From NCBI RefSeq assembly GCF_004217145.1, contig NZ_SHKR01000012.1, positions 248,001-312,000 on the forward strand: a DNA stretch of 64,000 nucleotides. Direction: 5' to 3'. Position 1 is the stretch's first letter; each line of letters begins with the position of its first letter. This document shows positions 42,394 to 50,449 of the stretch, in pieces. A model generated the notes under the pieces. It had not been told where the DNA came from, did no database searches, and worked only from the letters and a program-made list of their open reading frames with translations. Made by a program: the position numbers and the translations under genes. Source of the DNA: Kribbella rubisoli. Lineage in GTDB: Bacteria > Actinomycetota > Actinomycetes > Propionibacteriales > Kribbellaceae.

Positions 42394-43205
42394 GATTCAG
42401 CGACCTGGAGCGGCCTCCGCTGGACGAGAAGTTCCTGCGGGGCCGCTTGGTGCGTCCCGGCGCGCTGTGGACGCAGATCGACGTACTCGCGGAGACTCCG
42501 TCGACCAACGCGGTCGTGGCCGCCGCGGCCGCTGGTGGCCAGGCCGAGGGGCTGGTTGTTGCAGCGGAGTACCAGTCGTCCGGTCGCGGGCGGCTGGGGC
42601 GGACGTGGACCACACCACCGCGCTCAGCCTTGCTCATGTCTGTTTTGCTGCGCCCGGTGACGGTGGAGGCGGCACGCTGGCCGTGGCTCGGTCTGCTGGT
42701 CCCGCTCGCTGTTGCGGCTGCAGTCCGTTCGGTTGCTGAGGTCCCGGCGCAGGTGAAGTGGCCGAACGACGTACTGGTCGAGGACCGGAAGCTGGCAGGC
42801 ATCCTGCTCGAGCGCATCGAGGGACCGGCCGCCGTGGTCGGCATCGGCCTCAACGTGACGCTCCGCGAGTCGGAGAAGCCTCATGAGGCCGCGACGTCGC
42901 TGGAGTTGGAGAAGGCGGCAACGACCGACCGAGCCACGGTCATGTCGGCCGTACTGCGTGAACTCGCGTCTCGTTACCAGTCATGGGTCTCCTCGAACGG
43001 TGACCCAGATGTGGTGCTTCCGGAGTACCGCGAACTGTCCGCGACGCTGGGGCGCGCTGTCCGGGTGGAGCTGCCGGACGGCACGTTCCTGGAAGGTACT
43101 GCACGCGACCTGGCTGACGATGGTCGCCTGATCGTCGACACCGCTGATGGCCCAAGACCCTTGGCAGCAGGCGATGTCACCCACCTGAGGACAGCTGGCC
43201 GATAG
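42390..43205 (+). CDS. birA: Biotin-[acetyl-CoA-carboxylase] ligase, class I (no DNA-binding domain)
   Basis: A 271-residue ligase that makes biotinyl-AMP and attaches biotin to carboxylase carrier domains. Key motifs are the biotin/ATP loop SSGRGRLGRTW (residues ~52-62), KWPNDVL (~129-135), KLAGILLE and GIGLNV. The C-terminal SH3-like domain ends with LAAGDVTHLR. No N-terminal winged helix is present, so it cannot act as the E. coli-type repressor. It is coupled to ppc by a 4-bp overlap. Carboxylase beta subunits are encoded on both sides in the window. The 3' end overlaps the convergent MOSC gene by 29 bp. Confidence 0.93.
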   Translation: MRFSDLERPPLDEKFLRGRLVRPGALWTQIDVLAETPSTNAVVAAAAAGGQAEGLVVAAEYQSSGRGRLGRTWTTPPRSALLMSVLLRPVTVEAARWPWLGLLVPLAVAAAVRSVAEVPAQVKWPNDVLVEDRKLAGILLERIEGPAAVVGIGLNVTLRESEKPHEAATSLELEKAATTDRATVMSAVLRELASRYQSWVSSNGDPDVVLPEYRELSATLGRAVRVELPDGTFLEGTARDLADDGRLIVDTADGPRPLAAGDVTHLRTAGR

Positions 43206-43725
43206 TCGGTCCGTGGTCGGGTTTGTGGACCACCGTGATGCGGTTGCCTTCACCCACGGAGCCGGTCTCAAGCACCTTCAAATAGGCGCCTACCCGACCG
43301 GTCTTCGCGAACCGGTGGTGGAACCGGTGGATCCCCATCCGCCCCGACAGGTTCCCGCACGGCGTACGCGGCGACCGTACCTCGACCAGGATCCCGTTCT
43401 TCGACCCGCCGATCCGCCACCTCTCGCCGATCACCGCACTCGTGATGTCGAGCCCGGACGTCGTCAGGTTCTCGCCGAACAGCCCCGGCGGTATGTCGCG
43501 ATCCAGCTCGGCGGACCACCAGGCCGCGTCCTCCTCGGCGTACGCGTAGAGCGCCTTGTCAGGCCCGCCGTGGTACCGCGTGTCGCACTGCCGATCACCG
43601 ACCAGCCCGAGCTCGCCGACCTCGACCGCCGCCCCGCGTACCGGCCGCTTGTCGATCGCCGTCCATCGAGTCGGCCCGCGGATCACCTCATGCACGACAT
43701 TGACCGCCACCACTCGCGCAGTCAT
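43177..43725 (-). CDS. MOSC-domain protein
   Basis: A 182-residue MOSC protein (molybdenum cofactor sulfurase C-terminal domain, YiiM-like). Conserved points are GLVGDRQCDTRYHGGPDKALYAY (HGGxDKA), GLFGENLTTSGLD (GENL) and the probable sulfur-carrying cysteine in SPRTPCGNLSGRM. Such proteins help move or ligate sulfur on molybdenum cofactor, or detoxify N-hydroxylated compounds. The ATG at 43725 overlaps the preceding AraC-DinB stop by 4 bp. A link with the molybdenum-dependent nitrate reductase 33 kb away is possible but not shown. Confidence 0.87.
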   Translation of the reverse strand: MTARVVAVNVVHEVIRGPTRWTAIDKRPVRGAAVEVGELGLVGDRQCDTRYHGGPDKALYAYAEEDAAWWSAELDRDIPPGLFGENLTTSGLDITSAVIGERWRIGGSKNGILVEVRSPRTPCGNLSGRMGIHRFHHRFAKTGRVGAYLKVLETGSVGEGNRITVVHKPDHGPTIGQLSSGG

Positions 43726-44624
43726 TGGCTGATCCAACGAATCGGATCGCCGCTGTCCAGGTCGTCGCAGCCCGCATCGTGCAGAGCGCCGGCGACGAGC
43801 GTACGGCGGTACGACGCGAACGTCAGCACATGCGCGATCATCCCGCCGGCCGTGTAGACCTCGGCGTTCTCGCCCGGACAGACGATCAACTCGTCGAGCC
43901 GGTTCGCGCTGCACAGCTCGCCGACCTCGGCCGCGAACGCCGTACCCACGTCGGACAGGCGGCGGCGCATGCTCTGGACGCTTTCCCCTTGTTCTACAGA
44001 GAAGTCGTATTCCTGGCCGGTCAGGTTCGCATGCCACATCCCGAGCTGACCGACCAGCCGGGACAACAGTGAGCGCAGCGTTGGGTGGTCGTCGATTCCT
44101 TCGACCGAGATCTCGATCGGCCGGTCGAGTTGCTCGTCGGTCAGTGTCGCCGCCTGCCCGACCATCTCACCGAGCAGCCAGACATGGTGATCAACCATCG
44201 TCCGCACCAGATCCATCGAACTCACCTCGTCCCTGGCCGCCACCCGCAGACCGTTCGGCGGGTGGAAATGGATGCCGCTCGGCGTGTCCAGCCGGATCCG
44301 GTCCGGCCGACCACGCCATTCCGCGGGCGGTACGCCGTACGCCCGGCCGAAGGCACGCGTGAACGCCTCGTGCGATCCGTACCCGGCCTCGACCGCAACG
44401 TCGAGGATGTGCCCCGGCCCGGTCAGCAGCCGGTACGCCGACCGCTCGAGCAGGATCCGCCGCCGCAGCGCACCCGGGCGCTCGCCAGCCGCGGCCGCGA
44501 CCATCCGATCGAGATGCGACCGCGAGAGCCGGAGCCGGGCGGCCAGGTCGGCGCCGTTGACCGCGTGCTCGTCGAGCGCGTCGGCCAGTACGTCGACGAA
44601 GGCGGCGAGCACGTCGGTGGTCAT
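43722..44624 (-). CDS. AraC-family helix-turn-helix fused to a DinB-like domain
   Basis: A 300-residue fusion. Residues ~1-105 form an AraC-type double helix-turn-helix (ADLAARLRLSRSHLDRMV, then LDVAVEAGYGSHEAFTRAFGRAYGVPPAEWR). Residues ~135-300 form a DinB/DUF664-like four-helix bundle (MVDHHVWLLGEMVGQA, then WHANLTG and IAHVLTFASYRR, with His residues placed for metal binding). DinB domains bind metal or thiols, so the protein may sense a small molecule. The DNA-binding part comes first, which is the reverse of most AraC regulators. It is coupled to the MOSC gene by an ATGA overlap and follows the oxalate/formate antiporter genes by 48 bp. Confidence 0.85.
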   Translation of the reverse strand: MTTDVLAAFVDVLADALDEHAVNGADLAARLRLSRSHLDRMVAAAAGERPGALRRRILLERSAYRLLTGPGHILDVAVEAGYGSHEAFTRAFGRAYGVPPAEWRGRPDRIRLDTPSGIHFHPPNGLRVAARDEVSSMDLVRTMVDHHVWLLGEMVGQAATLTDEQLDRPIEISVEGIDDHPTLRSLLSRLVGQLGMWHANLTGQEYDFSVEQGESVQSMRRRLSDVGTAFAAEVGELCSANRLDELIVCPGENAEVYTAGGMIAHVLTFASYRRTLVAGALHDAGCDDLDSGDPIRWISQ

Positions 44625-44672
44625 GCCACCATCGTGCCGCCGCCCGGGTCGTCGTACTTGATCGTTTTCGCT

Positions 44673-44780
44673 TTACTCGGTAAAGATTTTTGCGGCGGTG
44701 ATCAGCGTCTCGATCACGCCGTATCCGAGGAGGACGGCGACCAGGAGCCAGGAGATCACCAGGCGTGGGGTCTGGTTCAT
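44673..44780 (-). CDS. MFS transporter small subunit (35 residues)
   Basis: A 35-residue single-helix membrane protein: a short start (MNQTPRLV), a hydrophobic helix (ISWLLVAVLLGYGVIETLI) and a charged tail. Tiny proteins like this regularly follow OFA-family MFS genes in actinobacteria and proteobacteria and are catalogued as MFS small subunits. The ATG at 44780 overlaps the antiporter stop by 4 bp (ATGA), so the two are translated together at a linked ratio. It likely packs against the transporter in the membrane. It is too short for most gene finders. Confidence 0.8.
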   Translation of the reverse strand: MNQTPRLVISWLLVAVLLGYGVIETLITAAKIFTE

Positions 44781-46171
44781 CGGGTTGCCTCCACCGTCGA
44801 CTCGGACTTCTCGTGGAACCGCTCGGACACCGATCGGATCATGAGGTTGGCGACGAATCCGACCGCCAGTACGCCGACCATCGTGAACAGCGCCGGCCGG
44901 TACGCCGAGGCGGTCAGCGTGCCCGGTTTGCCTTCGTGGTCGAGGAAACCGTTGATGATGAGCGGTCCGGCGATGCCCGCCGCCGACCATGCCGTCAGCA
45001 GCCGCCCGTGGATGGCGCCGACCTGGTAGGTGCCGAACAGGTCCCGCAGGTACGCCGGAACCGTCGCGAACCCGCCGCCGTAGAACGAGATGATGACCGC
45101 GGCGAGCAGGACGAAGACCACCGTGCTGGTGTGGCCGACGGTCGCGAGCAGGGCGTAGGCGATGATCCCGACGCCGAGGTACATCGCGTAGATCGGCTTG
45201 CGGCCGATCAGGTCCGACGTCGTCGACCAGCCGAACCGGCCGGCCATGTTGAAGATCGACAGCAGCCCGACGAACCCGGCCGCAGCCGCGACCGCGACGC
45301 TCGACTTGCCGCCATCACCGCGGAAGAAGTCCTGGATCATCGGGCTGGCCTGCTCGAGGATGCCGATCCCCGCGGTCACGTTGCAGAACAGTACGACCCA
45401 GAGGAACCAGAACTGCGGCGTCTTGATCGCGTTCGCCGCCGACACGTTCGCGGTGGTGACGAGCGGCTTCTGCTGCACGGCCTTCGGGTCGAATCCGTCC
45501 GGCGTCCAGCCCTCGGCGGGGACGCGGATGTTGAAGACGCCGAACATCATGATGATGAAGTAGCCGATTCCCAGCGTGACGAACAGCCCGACCAGCGCGC
45601 CGCCGCCGGCAACCGACGTACTGACATTCGGGTCGTAGTTGGAGTCGTACAGGCCGAGCAGTTGGCGCGACAGCGGGCTCGCGACGAGCGCGCCGCCGCC
45701 GAAGCCCATGATCGCCAGGCCGGTCGCGAGACCCGGGCGGTCCGGGAACCATTTGATCAGCGTTGACACCGGCGAGATGTAGCCGATCCCGAGACCGATA
45801 CCGCCGATCACGCCGTATCCCAGGTAGACCAGCCAGAGCTGGCCGGTGCCGATGCCGAGGGCGCCGACGAGGAAGCCCGTGGCCCAGAAACAAGCGGCGA
45901 CGAACATCGCTTTCCGTGGGCCGTTGCGTTCGACCCAGGTGCCGCCGACCGCGGCGGACAGGCCGAGCATCACGATCGCGATGCTGAACACCACGCCGAC
46001 CGCGGTCTGACTGCTGTCGAAGTGCTTCACCATCGAGGTCTTGTAGACGCTGGTCGCGTACGCCTGCCCGATGCACAGGTGAACGGCCAGCGCGGCCGGC
46101 GGGATCAGCCAGCGGCTGTACCCGGGCGGCGCGATCGTGTGCTCCCGATCGAGTATCGACAAGACTGCCAT
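44777..46171 (-). CDS. OFA-family MFS transporter (oxalate/formate antiporter-like)
   Basis: A 464-residue permease with 12 predicted helices. OFA signs are WLIPPAALAVHLCIGQAYATSVY in helix 1 (key GQAYA), WVERNGPRKAMF after helix 2, GIGLGIGYISPVSTLIKWFPDRPGLATGLAIMGFGGGA (key GIGYISPV, KWFPDRPGLATG), and GRLLTAWSAAGIAGP late in the chain. The family exchanges or takes up carboxylates such as oxalate, formate or other small acids; the substrate is not determined by sequence. ATG at 46171 has a GGGAG site; a start at 46213 would add 14 residues and sits 8 nt after TACAGT, so the choice is open. A 35-residue small subunit is encoded directly downstream. Confidence 0.88.
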   Translation of the reverse strand: MAVLSILDREHTIAPPGYSRWLIPPAALAVHLCIGQAYATSVYKTSMVKHFDSSQTAVGVVFSIAIVMLGLSAAVGGTWVERNGPRKAMFVAACFWATGFLVGALGIGTGQLWLVYLGYGVIGGIGLGIGYISPVSTLIKWFPDRPGLATGLAIMGFGGGALVASPLSRQLLGLYDSNYDPNVSTSVAGGGALVGLFVTLGIGYFIIMMFGVFNIRVPAEGWTPDGFDPKAVQQKPLVTTANVSAANAIKTPQFWFLWVVLFCNVTAGIGILEQASPMIQDFFRGDGGKSSVAVAAAAGFVGLLSIFNMAGRFGWSTTSDLIGRKPIYAMYLGVGIIAYALLATVGHTSTVVFVLLAAVIISFYGGGFATVPAYLRDLFGTYQVGAIHGRLLTAWSAAGIAGPLIINGFLDHEGKPGTLTASAYRPALFTMVGVLAVGFVANLMIRSVSERFHEKSESTVEATR

Positions 46172-46336
46172 CACGGCTCCCTCTCGTCCCCCAGTTGATA
46201 ACCCCTCGCGCATCTTGGCTCACTGTATGCATTTTGTGAAGTGTTAAACCAGTTTGTCGCCCTTTCGGTACCCACCCGCTGCCCCCGTTCGTGTCGACAG
46301 GGGACATTCGGACCCGGTAGCTGTGAGACTGGGGGT

Positions 46337-46963
46337 ATGGCGATCTCGGCGAAGTTGTTGGGTGAGGACGAGTACGTCGTCGTCAGCACCCGGACGCACT
46401 GGAAGGCGCTGATCGGGCCGGTGCTTCTGCTGCTCGTGGTGGCGGGCGCGGGTGGTTTCCTGGCCGCGATCGTGCCGACCGGGTCGTTGCAGACCCCGGC
46501 CCGGATCGGGATCCTCGCCGTCGGCGTGGTGATCCTGGCGGCGTTCGCGCTGAAGCCGTTCCTGAACTGGTTCTTCTCGACGTACACGATCACGAACCGG
46601 CGGCTGATCACCCGGCACGGCATCCTCACCCGCACCGGGCGGGACATCCCGCTGATGCGGGTCAACGACGTGTCCTACGAACACGGCCTGATCGACCGCA
46701 TCCTCGGCTGCGGCACGCTCCACATCGAGTCCGCCGGTGAGCGCGGCCAGGTGGTCCTTCCCGACGTACCGCACGTCGAGCACGTCCACCTGCAGATGTC
46801 CGACCTCCTCTTCGGCGGCCCGGAAGGCAAACCCGGCGACGGCATCCTCGAAAACGAAGACCCACCCGAACACATGCGCCGCCGCCCACAACAACAGCCA
46901 CAACAGCAACCGTCACGGACCGACGACGGCGAAACCCTCTTCAGCTCCGACGACGACCGCTAG
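46337..46963 (+). CDS. PH-domain (bPH2/DUF304) membrane protein
   Basis: A 208-residue protein with two membrane helices (residues ~25-47 and ~55-75) followed by a bacterial PH domain: YTITNRRLITRHGILTRTGRDIPLMRVNDVS (key TNRRLI, IPLMRVNDV), HGLIDRILGCGTLHIESAG and VVLPDVPHVEHV. The C-terminal tail is Pro/Gln-rich and ends in acidic residues. Such proteins sit in the cytoplasmic membrane, with unknown function. ATG at 46337 follows a G-rich run (GGGGGT), and the frame further upstream is not conserved-looking. Its stop shares the CTAG tetramer with the convergent Eis-like gene. Confidence 0.85.
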   Translation: MAISAKLLGEDEYVVVSTRTHWKALIGPVLLLLVVAGAGGFLAAIVPTGSLQTPARIGILAVGVVILAAFALKPFLNWFFSTYTITNRRLITRHGILTRTGRDIPLMRVNDVSYEHGLIDRILGCGTLHIESAGERGQVVLPDVPHVEHVHLQMSDLLFGGPEGKPGDGILENEDPPEHMRRRPQQQPQQQPSRTDDGETLFSSDDDR

Positions 46964-48171
46964 AACACCTCGACGCTGACGGGGGCGAGGGGCCAGTGGA
47001 AGGCTGCGGTGGTTTGGGTGAGGGTTCCGGGGGTGTGTTCGGTGACGCGGCCGGTGGTGGCGAACTCGGCCAGGGGGCGGCCGCCTAGGTAGATGGCGCC
47101 TAGTTCGGTGATCGAGAGGGTCAGGTCGGCTGGGTCGTCGGTGCGTTCGCAGGACACGGAGGACCCGGACGCGGTCAGGCGGAAGCGGCCGGTGTTGGAC
47201 TCGATCAGGTCGTCCGTGACGTCCAGTACGACGTCGATCGGCACGGTGTACCGGCGTCCTTGCAGGGCTCGCCGTACGTCGGTGATGCGGATCCAGAGGG
47301 ATTCGCTGACGCGGCGGTCGAGGGCGGTCGGGGTCTGGACGAGTTGCAGGAGCGGCTCGTCGACGGCGCCGTACCCGTAGCCGAGGGTGGCGCTCAGGTC
47401 CATCGTCAACAGGTGCTGCCAGAGCACCCGGTACGCCGTGGGCTCCGGGGCGACCAGCTCCTCGACGTGCACCTCGTACGCCGGGCCGGTCGGATTCCAG
47501 ACCATCTTGCCGCGCCAGATCGCATACCCGTCCACGCTGCCGGTCTCGTCGCGGTGCACCACGATCCGGAGAGCGGTCCGCCCGCCGCGATTGTCCGGCT
47601 TGTCCTCCAGGTGCTTCCGCCAGCGCAGCTCCGACCGGTCGGACACCCCGGGCCGGACCTGTTGCAGCCTGTCCAGGATCGGCGGCAGTTCCTTGACCGC
47701 GTCGTCCGCGGTCAGCTCACCGAGCTCGCCCGGACGGATCGGTCCGGCCGGCGGACCGACCCGGTGCAGATCGACCTCGTACGCCGTACCCCAGGCGGCC
47801 GCGCCGTACCCGAACCGGCCGTAGATCGCCGGCTCGCTGGCCCACAGCACGGCGATCGCCTCCGGCACCTCGCGCAGCTGCCGCCCCATCAACTGGGACA
47901 GCACCCCGCGCCGCCGATGCGTCGCCCGCACACCGACCCCGGTCACATGCGCCGCGGGCACCACGGCGCCCGGGACGGACAAGGTCCGTGTCAATGCGAG
48001 CGTGGTCCCGATGAACTCCCCGCCGTCGACCGCCACCAGCGTCCGCTCCGGCTCGAACAGCTGCTGCGCGAGATCGTTCGGCTCCACCTCGAACATCATC
48101 GCCGCGCTGAACACCGCCCGGACCGCGTCGAACTCCCCGGCCTCGGCCGCACGCACCTCGAAGTCGCTCAC
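46960..48171 (-). CDS. Eis-like GNAT N-acetyltransferase (second copy)
   Basis: A 403-residue protein with the Eis architecture: GNAT loop VRATHRRRGVLSQLMGRQL (residues ~70-90), a central GNAT-like domain, an SCP2-like C-domain (DLTLSITELGAIYLGG) and a terminal Phe. The GTG at 48171 (VSDFEVRAAEAGEFDAV) has GAGG upstream and gives exactly the length of the paralogue at 22695-23906; the in-frame ATG at 48213 would add a non-conserved tail. The shared SITELGAIYLGG/LHVRDLGAVYLGR blocks show the two are homologous, but they are far from identical, so they are not a recent duplicate. The amine substrate is unknown. Confidence 0.86.
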   Translation of the reverse strand: MSDFEVRAAEAGEFDAVRAVFSAAMMFEVEPNDLAQQLFEPERTLVAVDGGEFIGTTLALTRTLSVPGAVVPAAHVTGVGVRATHRRRGVLSQLMGRQLREVPEAIAVLWASEPAIYGRFGYGAAAWGTAYEVDLHRVGPPAGPIRPGELGELTADDAVKELPPILDRLQQVRPGVSDRSELRWRKHLEDKPDNRGGRTALRIVVHRDETGSVDGYAIWRGKMVWNPTGPAYEVHVEELVAPEPTAYRVLWQHLLTMDLSATLGYGYGAVDEPLLQLVQTPTALDRRVSESLWIRITDVRRALQGRRYTVPIDVVLDVTDDLIESNTGRFRLTASGSSVSCERTDDPADLTLSITELGAIYLGGRPLAEFATTGRVTEHTPGTLTQTTAAFHWPLAPVSVEVF

Positions 48172-48247
48172 GCTCGCATCCTCACACGCGACGCCGACAT
48201 AACCAATCACCATGCGAGAGCATCTACTGAGCTAAGGGGTGGTGCAC

Positions 48248-49150
48248 ATGAGCAAGATGCTCGGAACGACGGCGGCAGTCCTGCTGCTGACAGCAGGACT
48301 GATCCCTGGATCGGCGGCAGCAACGCCGGCAGCGGTAGGGGGATGCCCGGTGGCGGTGGGGTCGGTGACGGCCGGTGGCGACCACCGGGAACAGGGTGTC
48401 TTCGCGGGTACGCCGCCGACGGCGCCGGCCAGCCGCATCCTGGGGAAGGCCGTGTATCCCGATGGAGCGGTCCGGATCAGCTCGTCGATCTCGCGGGGCG
48501 ACGACGGGATCAGCATCGCGTTCGTCTCGGGCTACAGCGTCCTGGGGGATGCGCTGTACTTCGCGCAGTACTCGACCGGTGAGGACGGCGTCATCGACGG
48601 CGGGATCAAGCGGATCGGCGGCGGCTGGGGGACCTTCGTCGCTCTCGACGAGGCGACGTACTACGACGGGACGCTCCGGTACAACACGTACGGACTCCGC
48701 AACGACGGCACGCTGTTCCGGTGGACCGTCGACAAGAGCGGTGTCTGGCGGAACAAGGTGTCCGCACCTGGATTCGCCGCGGTGAAGTCGATGACGCTGA
48801 TCAGTTCGACCAAGACCTACGACACCTTCCTCGCGAACACCCGCGGGGGTGCGCTGTACACGATCCACATCCCGGCCGGCGCGCCGATGAAGCCGATCGT
48901 CAAGCAGGTCCGCAGTTCGACCTGGCAGGGTTTCGAGACGTTGATCGCGCAGCAGTGCGGCCAGTACGGCTCGGTCCTGCTCGGCATCGACCGGGACACC
49001 CATGCCGCCTACATGTACGTCGTCGGCCACGCCACCGGCGCGACCACCGTCATCCAGTCCCTGGGCAAGGCGCCCGCCACCTTCACCGACCCGGTCTACT
49101 TCCACTTCACCGACGGCAACGCGACCTTCAAACCACCCTTTGGGGAGTGA
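48248..49150 (+). CDS. Secreted hypothetical protein with beta-propeller-like repeats
   Basis: A 300-residue exported protein. It has a Sec signal peptide (positive MSKML, hydrophobic core to ~22, likely cleavage after GSAAA near residue 25). The mature part is Gly/Tyr/Thr-rich with recurring short beta segments (ILGKAVYPDGAVRISSS, then LYFAQYSTGEDG, LRYNTYGLRNDGTLFRW and GGALYTIHIP) that resemble tachylectin-like propeller blades; this similarity is weak. I cannot name a function. The ATG at 48248 is chosen for AAGGGG about 8 nt before it. The gene stands alone, divergent from the Eis-like gene and convergent with the next. Confidence 0.65.
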   Translation: MSKMLGTTAAVLLLTAGLIPGSAAATPAAVGGCPVAVGSVTAGGDHREQGVFAGTPPTAPASRILGKAVYPDGAVRISSSISRGDDGISIAFVSGYSVLGDALYFAQYSTGEDGVIDGGIKRIGGGWGTFVALDEATYYDGTLRYNTYGLRNDGTLFRWTVDKSGVWRNKVSAPGFAAVKSMTLISSTKTYDTFLANTRGGALYTIHIPAGAPMKPIVKQVRSSTWQGFETLIAQQCGQYGSVLLGIDRDTHAAYMYVVGHATGATTVIQSLGKAPATFTDPVYFHFTDGNATFKPPFGE

Positions 49151-49155
49151 CGGCT

Positions 49156-49725
49156 TCAGACTGCTTCGACGTCGTCCACCAGCCAGTGGCCGGACACTGA
49201 CTGCAGGGTGAGTTGCACGCGGGTGCGCTGGATACTCGGTGTCGACGCGCCCTTGGTCGTCGTCGTGGTGTCGACGAACAGGAGGACGTGGGCCGTGGTG
49301 GCGGTGGCGTCCTTGACCGCGGCGTCCGTGACCTCGGCCTTGGCGACGGCTTGCTGGGTGAGCTGTTGCGGACGGATCGCGGCCACGGTCTTCGCGAACT
49401 CGGCGCCGAACTTCTCCGTCGTGACCTTCTGCGTCGCCGACGCGTAGTCGTCGAGATTGCGGTAGTCATAGCTGAAGAGGACGCCGACATCTGCCCGCGC
49501 GGCCGCCAGGACCTCCGTGCGTACTTGCTCGCTGGGCCCGGCCGCGTCGACCTTGCGCTGCAGGTCGTCGGCGCGTTTCAGCTGCGTGTTCGCGTCGGAC
49601 CGCACGATCGCGACGGCCGCGATCCCCGCGCCGATGGCGCCCACCAGCAACACGGCCAGAACGATGCTGACGACGACAGCCGGCTGCAGCGACCGCTTCG
49701 GCCGGGACGGTGGAGAGGAAGTCAT
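49156..49725 (-). CDS. Mce-associated-like membrane protein (hypothetical)
   Basis: A 189-residue protein with a short basic N-terminus, one membrane helix (residues ~15-40), a coiled segment (NTQLKRADDLQRKVDAA) and a C-terminal extracytoplasmic alpha+beta domain of the SnoaL/Mce-associated kind (VGVLFSYDYRNLDDYASATQKVTTEKFG, key SYDYRNLDDY; last strand SVSGHWLVDDVEAV). Proteins with this layout accompany Mce lipid-import systems in actinobacteria, but no mce genes are near here, so the role is open. It lies 12 bp downstream of the GtrA gene on the same strand and may be co-transcribed with it. Confidence 0.72.
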   Translation of the reverse strand: MTSSPPSRPKRSLQPAVVVSIVLAVLLVGAIGAGIAAVAIVRSDANTQLKRADDLQRKVDAAGPSEQVRTEVLAAARADVGVLFSYDYRNLDDYASATQKVTTEKFGAEFAKTVAAIRPQQLTQQAVAKAEVTDAAVKDATATTAHVLLFVDTTTTTKGASTPSIQRTRVQLTLQSVSGHWLVDDVEAV

Positions 49726-49737
49726 CGACGCGCCGGC

Positions 49738-50295
49738 TCAGCGGACAGCCGGCAGATCTCCGGTCGAATCGTCGAGTGCGGCCGGGGAGTCCGGTGCCGG
49801 GGTGTGCTCGGCCTCGTCGAGCTCGATCTCTTCCTTGAACACGAACTTCCGGTACGACCAGAAGCGGAACAGGGTGCCGAGCCCGAGGCCGATGAAGTTC
49901 GCGGCGATGTTGTCGGACAGCCAGGTGTGCAGGTCCAGCACGTAGCGCGAGAAGGCCAGACAGCCGGCCGCGATCAGCAGACCGATCCCGTTCAGCACGA
50001 AGAACAGCACGTACTCACGGTGCAGACCGCTGCGCTCGCGGTGCCGCCACGTCCAGTAGCGGTTCCCGAAGTACGTCACGACGGTGGCGACCGTGGTCGA
50101 GATCAGCTTCGCGGTCAGCGGCTTGTGGTGCAGCATGCCCTCGCCGGAGTCGGCGAGCACCAGCGGGTTGGCGAACACGAGCCAGTTGTAGATCGGCAGG
50201 TCGACGACCAGACCGAGCAGACCGACCAGACCGAACTTGGCCACTTCGTGCACCAGGTGCTGGAACTGGCGGTACAGCGTGGTGACGAGCTTCAA
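49738..50295 (-). CDS. GtrA-family membrane protein
   Basis: A 185-residue protein with four membrane helices: AKFGLVGLLGLVVDLPIYNWLVF first, and later YVLFFVLNGIGLLIAAGCL and IAANFIGLGLGTLFRFWSY. The motif TYFGNRYWTWRHRE between helices 2 and 3 and RFWSYRKFVF after helix 4 are GtrA hallmarks. GtrA proteins are thought to help move lipid-linked sugars in wall or O-antigen glycosylation. The start is TTG at 50295 without a strong ribosome site, so it may begin a few codons later. The acidic C-terminal tail is an extension. It is divergent from purK, an arrangement I believe is frequent in actinobacteria. Confidence 0.83.
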   Translation of the reverse strand: MKLVTTLYRQFQHLVHEVAKFGLVGLLGLVVDLPIYNWLVFANPLVLADSGEGMLHHKPLTAKLISTTVATVVTYFGNRYWTWRHRERSGLHREYVLFFVLNGIGLLIAAGCLAFSRYVLDLHTWLSDNIAANFIGLGLGTLFRFWSYRKFVFKEEIELDEAEHTPAPDSPAALDDSTGDLPAVR

Positions 50296-50437
50296 CGGTC
50301 TTCGGAACCTTCTGTGATCACATGCTGACGGGAGGGTCAGCCTCCCACGGTACCCGGCGACCGGTCCGACCCCGAAATCGGCAGAGTAACCCGGGTGTGG
50401 CGCGATGGCCGCCGACGGACTCCTGTTGTATGGACAT

Positions 50438-50443
50438 TAGGCT
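50438..50443 (+). promoter_or_regulatory. Putative -10 box of leaderless purK
   Basis: TAGGCT is followed by 6 nt (CCGGTT) and GTG at 50450. No Shine-Dalgarno lies in between and no clear -35 box is seen. The rest of the 154-bp gap to gtrA contains the hairpin GGGAGG-GTCAG-CCTCCC at 50330-50346. Confidence 0.5.
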
Positions 50444-50449
50444 CCGGTT

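Noticed and set aside
22695..48171. The two Eis-like genes as ends of a recent large duplication
   Set aside because: The proteins share architecture and length but differ through most of their sequence, and the neighbouring genes are unrelated.
50313..50322. TGTGATCACA palindrome upstream of gtrA, resembling a CRP site
   Set aside because: The two CRP half-sites need a 6-bp spacer; here they fuse directly. A 10-bp palindrome is expected by chance at this scale.
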